Origin: Bdellovibrionales bacterium
Lineage (GTDB): Bacteria > Bdellovibrionota > UBA1018
Direction of reading: 5' to 3'
DNA length: 5,076 bases
NCBI GenBank assembly: GCA_018968995.1
Contig: JAGWZD010000175.1
Coordinates: forward strand, 1-5,076
Part shown: piece after piece, positions 1-4,074 of the stretch
How the letters are laid out: each line of letters begins with the position of its first letter
Numbering within the stretch: position 1 is the first letter of the stretch
Notes under the pieces: model-generated
Database searches by the model: none
What the model was told of the DNA's origin: nothing
The model's input: only the letters and a program-made list of their open reading frames with translations
Position numbers and translations under genes: made by a program

Positions 1-439
1 GCCCCCAAAGCACGACTCCCTGAGCGCCAGCTCCCATGGCAAGATGGACCAACTCTTCCACTAGTTGTGATGCTAGCCCTTGTCCTCGGGCCGACTCTTG
101 GGTGACCACTCCCCCGATTCGAACGATCGAGACTGGAGATTTGTCACTCCCCACAGACCACTGTGCAGGCAAGGCCCCTGCTGCAGCCTGAAGAACATCC
201 CCTTCACGGTAAAGTCCCATCCACAGCGCTCGCTCAGTGGTCCAGGCAGGGAAATCGTCAAAAAAGCTTCGACCTTCGGGCACCGGAAAGCTTGTATTCA
301 GCAGGGGCTCCACGTGAAAGGGCTCAACCGGCTTTAAATACAGCTCTGCTGTTTCGGAACGCGGGTCATTCATTGCATCTCTGATTATGGCTGGGATCGG
401 GTCCTGCGTCACCCAAGACAATTTGAGCCGATTGTTCAT
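1..439 (-). CDS. GNAT-family N-acetyltransferase, partial (C-terminus beyond left edge)
   Basis: The frame is open on the minus strand from an ATG at 437-439 to the left edge: 146 residues are visible, with no stop. GNAT enzymes transfer the acetyl group of acetyl-CoA to an amine; the substrate cannot be told here. The key signature is at residues 107-146: the strand RIGGVVT, then the acetyl-CoA pyrophosphate-binding loop R118-G-Q-G121-L-A123 (R/Q-x-x-G-x-G/A, motif A), then a helix (SQLVEELVHLAMGAGA) and the next strand GVVLWG. The upstream half (WTTERALWMGLYREGDVLQAAAGALPAQW) fits the preceding beta strands. About the last quarter or more of the domain is missing because the window ends. 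The start is uncertain: none of the in-frame ATGs at 488-490, 437-439 or 371-373 has a clear Shine-Dalgarno. The one at 437 is preferred because 488 would overlap the divergent gene. The gene is divergent to the small protein at 489. Confidence 0.8.
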   Translation of the reverse strand, partial: MNNRLKLSWVTQDPIPAIIRDAMNDPRSETAELYLKPVEPFHVEPLLNTSFPVPEGRSFFDDFPAWTTERALWMGLYREGDVLQAAAGALPAQWSVGSDKSPVSIVRIGGVVTQESARGQGLASQLVEELVHLAMGAGAQGVVLWG

Positions 440-462
440 AATCGGGCAGCTTTTGCCGATAG
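436..462 (+). promoter_or_regulatory. Candidate sigma-28 (FliA-type) promoter for the small gene at 489
   Basis: GCCGATAG at 455-462 matches the flagellar sigma-28 -10 consensus GCCGATAA at 7 of 8 positions. Fifteen bases upstream lies TCAT (436-439), in the place of the consensus TAAA; this part is weak. The -10 ends 26 bases before the ATG at 489, leaving room for a short leader holding the Shine-Dalgarno. The -35 part overlaps the likely start codon of the divergent acetyltransferase. The same TCA(N) plus (N)CCGAT arrangement recurs before the first two flagellins. The promoter function is inferred. Confidence 0.4.
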
Positions 463-488
463 GCAATTTGTGAGGAGGAATCGCGTTC

Positions 489-779
489 ATGTCCAAAAAG
501 AATAAGTTCGACCTGACGGCTTTAGTCCACCGGGATGACATTAAAAATGGGGAAACGCTGTATTTTGTCAGCGATCCAAGCAAGACCTGCGTCGTGAGCA
601 AGCAACCGAATGGGGAATACAAAGTGGTCGTCAAAGGGGAAACCCTGACGATTCATGCCTTTGCTCAAAGATGTTTAGGCATGGACCCTCCGGATCACGC
701 GTCAAAATGGTTTCGCACCTCGGGCGGCAAAACCCTCTATGACTTATGGCACGCCGATGACTACGTGGAGGCCGCATAA
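489..779 (+). CDS. Small (96 aa) protein with RAMA-like domain pattern, function unknown
   Basis: The start is well supported by AGGAGGAA at 473-480, eight bases before the ATG. The protein is soluble and mixed in charge (KKNK at the N-terminus), with no signal peptide and no membrane segment. From about residue 8 to 88 the order of motifs resembles the RAMA (restriction adenine methylase-associated) domain family: a short helix ending LVHRDDIKNGETLYF, two strands around a Gly (PNGEYKVVVKGET), a helix (IHAFAQRCLG), then KWFRTSGGKTLYDLW with the aromatic and the GxTLxxLW ending typical of these domains. RAMA-type domains are thought to bind DNA or nucleic acid, but assignment here is by eye and no function is claimed. 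The gene stands alone between a sigma-28-like promoter and a strong terminator, directly ahead of the flagellins, so a role linked to motility is possible but only an inference from context. Confidence 0.8.
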   Translation: MSKKNKFDLTALVHRDDIKNGETLYFVSDPSKTCVVSKQPNGEYKVVVKGETLTIHAFAQRCLGMDPPDHASKWFRTSGGKTLYDLWHADDYVEAA

Positions 780-834
780 GACCTTCTGAATAGCGAAGAG
801 TCCCACTCTTAGTAAAAAGTTCAAAAATTTCAAC

Positions 835-880
835 GAGGCAGGCTTCCTGAAAAAAAAGGGGGCACTGCCTCATTTTTTTT
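835..880 (+). terminator. Strong Rho-independent terminator
   Basis: GAGGCAG (835-841) pairs perfectly with CTGCCTC (865-871). The stem continues inward with GCTTCC (842-847) against GGGGGC (858-863), with two G-U pairs and one bulged A at 864. A ten-base A-rich loop closes it, and eight T residues follow at 873-880. It lies 55 bases after the stop of the 96-residue gene and directly before the candidate promoter of the first flagellin, so it separates the two transcription units. Confidence 0.85.
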
Positions 881-881
881 C

Positions 882-908
882 TCAAGGATTTTTCCAAGGC
901 TCCGATCT
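882..908 (+). promoter_or_regulatory. Candidate sigma-28 (FliA-type) promoter of flagellin 1
   Basis: TCAAGGAT (882-889), then exactly 11 bases, then TCCGATCT (901-908). Compared with TAAAGTTT-N11-GCCGATAA this matches 5 of 8 positions in each box, with the canonical spacing and the invariant-looking CCGAT core. It lies immediately after the terminator T-run and 95 bases before the flagellin ATG, leaving a leader of about 85-90 nt. Flagellin genes are classical sigma-28 targets, which supports the assignment. No transcription start has been shown. Confidence 0.5.
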
Positions 909-920
909 GTTCTGTGGAAG

Positions 921-1003
921 CTGAAACAGGAGTTTCGGCGGACGTAAAGAGGCCAAGGATGGCCGGCCACGAAAGTGGACAACGGACCTTCATGGAGGAA
1001 GGT
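921..1003 (+). promoter_or_regulatory. Flagellin 1 leader: four consecutive hairpins, CsrA-target-like
   Basis: Four perfect or near-perfect hairpins can be read by eye. First, 921-938: CTGAAAC/GTTTCGG (one T-G pair) with loop AGGA. Second, 951-964: GGCCA/TGGCC with loop AGGA. Third, 967-978: CCAC/GTGG with a GNRA-type loop GAAA. Fourth, 986-1003: ACCTTC/GAAGGT with loop ATGGAG, which ends exactly at the start codon and places the GGAGG Shine-Dalgarno (994-998) in the loop and descending strand. GGA in a hairpin loop, with another site at the Shine-Dalgarno, is the known recognition pattern of the translational repressor CsrA/RsmA. Binding is inferred from sequence only. Confidence 0.5.
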
Positions 1004-1849
1004 ATGGGACTGAGAATCAACACCAACGTGCCAGCGCTGACTGCTCAGCGAAATTTGCGCGCGAATCGATCTTCCCTCGATAAGAATCTTGAAAAATTAA
1101 GCTCCGGATCTCGAATTAACCGCGCAGGAGATGATGCCGCAGGATTAGCGATCTCTGAATCACTCCGTGCTCAGATTCGAGGAATCTCACAGGCTGAAAG
1201 AAATGCTCAAGACGGTATTTCAATGGTTCAAGTGGCCGAAGGCGCCTTGTCTGAAGTCTCCAACTTGCTCATTCGAATGCGGGAACTTGGGGTGCAAGCC
1301 TCATCCGATACCGTTGGACCCAATGAACGCAGATTTTTAGACGTGGAGTACCGACAGGCCATGCAGGAAATTGATCGCATTGCCAACAGTACCGAATACA
1401 ACGGCGTAAAGCTGCTCAATGGTTCGGCACCGGTATTCGAGATTCAGATCGGCACTAGGAATAATCCGTTGATCGATCGGATACAACTCTTCGACTCTTC
1501 AGCTACCGACTCCAATGTGGTGGCTCTCGGAATCAATCTGACAAGCATGGCCGATAAAGCTAGCGCCCAAAACAGCCTGGCTGCAATTGACGGCGCGCTC
1601 TCACAAGTAAACAAGGTCCGCGCAGAGTTTGGTGCGGTCCAGAACCGACTACAGTCGGTCATCAACAACATTATGGTGAGCCGAGAGAACCTTTCGGCAG
1701 CCAACAGCCGGATCCGCGACACGGATCTGGCGGAGGAAATCAGCGACCTCACCAAGAACCAGATCCTCATGCAGGCTGGTGTCTCGGTCCTGTCGCAGGC
1801 GAACTCCGCGATGAAGAGCACTCTAAGCTTGCTGGGGGTGAATGGATAA
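1004..1849 (+). CDS. Flagellin (first of three tandem paralogues)
   Basis: Structural subunit of the flagellar filament, exported by the flagellar type III apparatus and polymerised at the filament tip. It is 281 residues long. The N-terminal D0/D1 part is residues 1-140: MGLRINTNVPALTAQRNL, then SSGSRINRAGDDAAGLAISE, then RNAQDGISMVQVAEGALSEV and RMRELGVQ at 91-98. A short central region follows (about 141-190). The C-terminal D1/D0 part ends the protein: SRENLSAANSRIRDTDLAEEI, then NQILMQAGVSVLSQANS. It is far shorter than the 495-residue Salmonella protein and has no room for D2/D3 domains. The in-frame upstream ATGs at 914 and 993 were rejected: flagellins of this type begin MGLRINTN, and GGAGG at 994-998 is well placed only for 1004. 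Compared with the other two it has four extra residues and a GVNG tail. Third-position GC rises from about 48% in codons 1-42 to about 86% in codons 228-269. No convincing terminator follows it. Confidence 0.95.
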   Translation: MGLRINTNVPALTAQRNLRANRSSLDKNLEKLSSGSRINRAGDDAAGLAISESLRAQIRGISQAERNAQDGISMVQVAEGALSEVSNLLIRMRELGVQASSDTVGPNERRFLDVEYRQAMQEIDRIANSTEYNGVKLLNGSAPVFEIQIGTRNNPLIDRIQLFDSSATDSNVVALGINLTSMADKASAQNSLAAIDGALSQVNKVRAEFGAVQNRLQSVINNIMVSRENLSAANSRIRDTDLAEEISDLTKNQILMQAGVSVLSQANSAMKSTLSLLGVNG

Positions 1850-1930
1850 GGGTGCTTGAGCTGAGCGAAGAAAGTTTTTTGCCCAAAGCAAAGGCCATCG
1901 CCTGAGCTTGTTTCCTGGATGCGGGATTTC

Positions 1931-1971
1931 GACCTGCACGTGAATGCCTGGATGGCGGAAGCGTGCAGGTC
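1931..1971. repeat. 10-bp perfect inverted repeat, possibly a degenerate dispersed repeat
   Basis: GACCTGCACG (1931-1940) is repeated in inverted form as CGTGCAGGTC (1962-1971) around a 21-base loop. Next to it a direct repeat CCTGGATG(C/G)(C/G)GG occurs near 1914 and 1946. Read on the minus strand, the stretch translates as HSRAGRNPAS. Similar nonsense peptides are well known from interspersed palindromic repeats in many proteobacterial genomes. The link to a REP-like family is an inference: only one imperfect copy is visible here. Confidence 0.4.
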
Positions 1972-2044
1972 CTCCCCAAAACAAAACCAGGTGGGCTGTA
2001 GAAGATTGAGGGAATGCAGGGGTTCGCGGATGGTCCGTGAAACC

Positions 2045-2070
2045 TCACGCAAACCCACAATGCCCGATCG
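2045..2070 (+). promoter_or_regulatory. Weak candidate sigma-28 promoter of flagellin 2
   Basis: CCCGATCG at 2063-2070 shares the CCGAT core with the two better candidates at 455 and 901. TCAC at 2045-2048 lies 14 bases upstream (one base short of the usual spacing) and matches the TCA(N) seen there. The distance to the flagellin ATG (103 bases) is close to that for flagellin 1 (95 bases). The -10 box overlaps one arm of the perfect hairpin at 2065-2086, so an operator role for that palindrome is possible. Confidence 0.3.
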
Positions 2071-2097
2071 TGCGGGAACACGATCGACGCAAAAAAT

Positions 2098-2110
2098 CAG
2101 CAGGATGCTG
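2098..2110 (+). promoter_or_regulatory. GGA-loop hairpin in flagellin 2 leader, CsrA-site-like
   Basis: CAGC (2098-2101) pairs with GCTG (2107-2110) around AGGAT; an extra A-T pair would leave only GGA in the loop. The core CAGGATG resembles the centre of the selected CsrA consensus (CARGGAUG, one base shorter here). A second GGA lies in the Shine-Dalgarno at 2163-2168, giving a two-site arrangement. The site is supported only by sequence and by the parallel structures in the other flagellin leaders. Confidence 0.4.
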
Positions 2111-2141
2111 TCGCTAGCCATTTGAAGGCCGGTGGGAACAT

Positions 2142-2172
2142 GGAGGAGCCGAGTATGAGCACGGGAGGCTAA
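2142..2172 (+). promoter_or_regulatory. Mini-ORF (MSTGG) with own Shine-Dalgarno, abutting flagellin 2
   Basis: GGAGGAG at 2142-2148 is followed six bases later by ATG (2155) and the codons AGC ACG GGA GGC TAA. The stop at 2170-2172 is one base before the flagellin ATG, and the last two sense codons are the flagellin's own Shine-Dalgarno. A ribosome translating it would stop on top of the flagellin start, favouring reinitiation or coupling. The same design with different residues (MNGG) precedes flagellin 3. Translation is not shown. Confidence 0.3.
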
Positions 2173-2173
2173 A

Positions 2174-3007
2174 ATGGGACTTCGAATCAATACTAATACT
2201 AGTTCACTCAATGCTATTCGCTCGATGGTTGCGACCCGAGCAAACTTAGATAAATCGTTAGAGAAACTCGCAAGTGGCAGCCGGATTAATCATGCAGGTG
2301 ACGATGCAGCGGGATTGGCTATCTCTGAAAACTTAAGAGCCCAAATCCGAGGCATTCGTCAGGCCAAACGCAACGCTCAGGACGGAATCTCACTGATTCA
2401 GGTGAGCGAGGGAGGACTGAACGAAGTCGCAAACATGTTGATCCGAATGCGGGAGCTCGCAATTCAATCCGCTTCTGACACCATCGGAAACAACGAAAGA
2501 CAGTTTGCAGACAGAGAGTTTCAGTCACTGAAACAAGAGATCGACCGAATTGCGAACTCAACGAATTTTAACGGCACTCCCCTACTCAATGGGAAAGCTG
2601 GAATCTTCGAAGTTCAAGTGGGTGTACAGAATAATCCAGTGCTGGACCGTGTGATGTACAACGGTGAACGATCCGACATCACGATCGAATCGCTCAGTCT
2701 GGCAGGTGAATCTGTGGCCTCGAAGCCTGGTGCCCAAATGGGGCTGGCCTCAATTGATGATGCCTTGAACCGAGTAAACTCGATTCGAGCGGATTTGGGA
2801 GCGATTCAAAATCGTATCCAATCCACGATCAATAACCTCGCGATCACCGACGAGAACCTCTCTGCTGCGAATAGCCGAATCCGTGACACCGATATGGCTG
2901 AAGAGATCTCCGAAATGACGAAGAATAACATTCTCATGCAGGCAGGAGTGTCGGTGCTAGGTCAAGCGAATGCGATGAATCAGACGGCACTGAAACTGCT
3001 CAGCTAA
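2174..3007 (+). CDS. Flagellin (second of three tandem paralogues)
   Basis: Filament subunit, 277 residues. The N-terminal D0/D1 helices span residues 1-140: MGLRINTNTSSLNAIRSM, LASGSRINHAGDDAAGLAISEN, RNAQDGISLIQVSEGGLNEV, then RMRELAIQ at 91-98, the region that in enterobacterial flagellins is contacted by TLR5. The central part is only about residues 141-187. The C-terminal D1/D0 follows: IDDALNRVNSIRADLGAIQNR, ENLSAANSRIRDTDMAEEIS, then NNILMQAGVSVLGQAN. The start is fixed by GGGAGG at 2163-2168, five bases before the ATG, and by the family N-terminus. It is co-linear without gaps with flagellin 3 (about 50 residue differences of 277), but synonymous positions differ widely, so the duplication is old. 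It is probably transcribed from its own weak sigma-28-like promoter, with possible read-through from flagellin 1, because no clear terminator lies between them. Confidence 0.95.
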   Translation: MGLRINTNTSSLNAIRSMVATRANLDKSLEKLASGSRINHAGDDAAGLAISENLRAQIRGIRQAKRNAQDGISLIQVSEGGLNEVANMLIRMRELAIQSASDTIGNNERQFADREFQSLKQEIDRIANSTNFNGTPLLNGKAGIFEVQVGVQNNPVLDRVMYNGERSDITIESLSLAGESVASKPGAQMGLASIDDALNRVNSIRADLGAIQNRIQSTINNLAITDENLSAANSRIRDTDMAEEISEMTKNNILMQAGVSVLGQANAMNQTALKLLS

Positions 3008-3077
3008 GTCAGATGAATCGAGAAGTAGTGAAGCTTTAAATAACGGCTGCGCGGTGTTCGGGATAACAGTGCGCCCC

Positions 3078-3112
3078 CCCGGGCCTCCCCAAAATCAGTG
3101 GGAGGCCCAGGG
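3078..3112 (+). terminator. GC-rich hairpin after flagellin 2, no U-tract
   Basis: GGGCCTCCC (3081-3089) pairs perfectly with GGGAGGCCC (3100-3108) around a ten-base loop. CCC (3078-3080) can extend the stem against GGG (3110-3112), with A3109 bulged. It begins 70 bases after the stop codon. No T-run follows on either strand, so it does not fit a standard intrinsic terminator. It could instead protect the 3' end of flagellin 2 mRNA or partly reduce read-through into flagellin 3. Confidence 0.45.
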
Positions 3113-3130
3113 AAGAGAGTAGAAAAAGTT

Positions 3131-3158
3131 TCGAACAGGAATGGGTCTTGTTCGATTG
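3131..3158 (+). promoter_or_regulatory. Inverted repeat and poor sigma-28-like match upstream of flagellin 3
   Basis: TCGAACA (3131-3137) and TGTTCGA (3149-3155) form a perfect 7-bp inverted repeat with an 11-base spacer beginning GGAATGG. TTCGATTG at 3151-3158 lies at the place where a flagellin 3 -10 box would be expected (82 bases before the ATG), but it keeps only CGAT and has no good -35 partner. AAAAGTTT at 3124-3131 matches a sigma-28 -35 box at 7 of 8, but its spacing to any CGAT is wrong. The palindrome is certain; its role as an operator, promoter part or RNA hairpin is open. Confidence 0.25.
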
Positions 3159-3165
3159 AACCAGA

Positions 3166-3201
3166 CAGCATGGAGGCTGCCGCAACTAGGGATAGGTGCG
3201 G
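3166..3201 (+). promoter_or_regulatory. Two GGA-loop hairpins in flagellin 3 leader, CsrA-site-like
   Basis: The first hairpin is 3166-3179: CAGC/GCTG with loop ATGGAG, the same loop sequence as the Shine-Dalgarno hairpin of flagellin 1. The second is 3180-3201: CCGCA/TGCGG, one A-G mismatch, then CTA/TAG with tetraloop GGGA. Further GGA triplets lie at 3210 and in the Shine-Dalgarno at 3230-3234. Loop-exposed GGA motifs plus one at the ribosome site are the usual CsrA pattern. The call is inferred by eye without energy calculation. Confidence 0.4.
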
Positions 3202-3209
3202 GTCATCAC

Positions 3210-3238
3210 GGAGGAAGACGATCATGAATGGAGGCTAA
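3210..3238 (+). promoter_or_regulatory. Mini-ORF (MNGG) with own Shine-Dalgarno, abutting flagellin 3
   Basis: GGAGGAAG at 3210-3217 precedes ATG at 3224, which is followed by AAT GGA GGC TAA (stop 3236-3238), two bases before the flagellin ATG at 3241. As in flagellin 2, the final Gly-Gly codons are the Shine-Dalgarno of the flagellin, and both share the string GGAGGCTAAA. The mini-ORF lies in a different frame from the flagellin. A role in coupling is inferred. Confidence 0.3.
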
Positions 3239-3240
3239 AT

Positions 3241-4074
3241 ATGGGACTTCGAATTAATACGAATGTGACGGCATTAAATTCACTTCGACAAATGAACAAT
3301 ACCAGGATGGGCCTGGACAAAACGCTAGAGAGATTAGCCAGTGGCTCAAGAATTAATCACGCGGGTGACGATGCCGCTGGTCTTGCTATTTCCGAAAACC
3401 TGCGCGCTCAAATCCGGGGGCTCCGACAAGCTAAGCGAAACGCTCAAGATGGAATATCACTGATTCAAGTCAGCGAGGGCGGACTGAATGAGGTAGGAAA
3501 CATCTTGATTCGTATGCGTGAACTAGCGATCCAGGCTGCGTCAGATACGATTGGAGATAACGAGCGAGCGTTTACGGATCGAGAGTTTCAATCGCTGAAA
3601 CAGGAAATCGACCGAATCTCGAACGCTACTGCATTCAACGGGACCCCTCTGCTGAACGGAAAAGCAGGCGTCCTCGAGTTCCAGGTGGGCGTCCAGAACA
3701 ACCCCTTCCTAGATCGAATCACCTACAATGGTGAGCGTGCCGATGCTTCACTTGAAAATCTGAAGCTCGCTGGAGAATCTGTTGCCTCCAAGGGTGGAGC
3801 ACAGATGACGTTGGCGTCGATCGATGATGCTCTAAATCACGTGAACTCTATTCGCGCTGATTTGGGTGCAATTCAGAATCGAATGCAGTCGACCATCAAC
3901 AACCTGTCAATCAGCGATGAGAATCTTTCTGCTGCCAATAGTCGTATCCGAGATGCAGACATGGCGGAAGAAACCGCTGAGCTGACTAAGCAGAACATCT
4001 TGATGCAAGCGGGCGTCTCTGTTCTGGGGCAAGCCAATAGCAGCTCACAGATGGCTCTGAAGCTTCTTGGATAA
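3241..4074 (+). CDS. Flagellin (third of three tandem paralogues)
   Basis: Filament subunit of 277 residues with the same plan as flagellin 2. N-terminal D0/D1 (1-140): MGLRINTNVTALNSLRQM, LASGSRINHAGDDAAGLAISEN, RNAQDGISLIQVSEGGLNEV, RMRELAIQ. A short variable part (about 141-187) includes ENLKLAGESVASKGGAQ. C-terminal D1/D0: IDDALNHVNSIRADLGAIQNR, ENLSAANSRIRDADMAEET, QNILMQAGVSVLGQANS. An in-frame ATG at 3196 was rejected in favour of 3241, because TGGAGG at 3229-3234 is correctly spaced and the family N-terminus begins there. The gene differs from flagellin 2 mainly in residues 9-31, in the central region and in the last ten residues. Its TAA stop (4072-4074) overlaps the ATG of the SDR gene by one base, so the two form an operon. 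Confidence 0.95.
   Translation: MGLRINTNVTALNSLRQMNNTRMGLDKTLERLASGSRINHAGDDAAGLAISENLRAQIRGLRQAKRNAQDGISLIQVSEGGLNEVGNILIRMRELAIQAASDTIGDNERAFTDREFQSLKQEIDRISNATAFNGTPLLNGKAGVLEFQVGVQNNPFLDRITYNGERADASLENLKLAGESVASKGGAQMTLASIDDALNHVNSIRADLGAIQNRMQSTINNLSISDENLSAANSRIRDADMAEETAELTKQNILMQAGVSVLGQANSSSQMALKLLG

Larger units (their letters stand above)
1850..2173 (+). other. Intergenic region between flagellins 1 and 2, rich in inverted repeats
   Basis: These 324 bases hold no convincing gene. Frames that stay open across it on either strand are compositional or antisense to flagellin 1. It contains, in order: a T-run at 1875-1880 without a convincing stem; a 10-bp inverted repeat at 1931-1971; a hairpin at 2021-2044 (TTCGCGGA against TCCGTGAA, one G-T pair, three-base loop, two more pairs after a bulge); a weak sigma-28-like promoter at 2045-2070; a perfect 8-bp hairpin at 2065-2086 (CGATCGTG/CACGATCG, loop CGGGAA); a small GGA hairpin at 2098-2110; and a mini-ORF ending at 2172. 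Confidence 0.6.

Noticed and set aside
80..384. Plus-strand open frames at the left end
   Set aside because: They are antisense to the acetyltransferase, whose minus-strand frame carries a clear acetyl-CoA binding motif.
914..1003. 30-residue N-terminal extension of flagellin 1 from an in-frame ATG at 914 (or 993)
   Set aside because: Flagellins start at MGLRINTN. The extension covers the hairpin-rich leader, and the ATG at 914 has no good ribosome site, while GGAGG at 994-998 serves 1004.
631..1026. Open frame on the minus strand (131 codons)
   Set aside because: It runs antisense through the 96-residue gene, the terminator and the flagellin leader; the product does not look like a protein.
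1850..1890. Intrinsic terminator after flagellin 1 using the T-run at 1875-1880
   Set aside because: Only three-base-pair stems can be formed upstream of the T-run.
1444..2211. Long open frame on the minus strand (255 codons) across the end of flagellin 1 and the following intergenic region
   Set aside because: It is mostly antisense to flagellin 1; the product has Ser/Arg/Leu-rich shadow composition and no recognisable domain.
3037..3066. Sigma-28 promoter with TAAA at 3037 and CGGGATAA at 3059
   Set aside because: Spacing is 18 instead of 15, and the core CCGAT is broken.
3196..3240. 15-residue extension of flagellin 3 from an in-frame ATG at 3196
   Set aside because: The family N-terminus and the TGGAGG at 3229-3234 both point to 3241.
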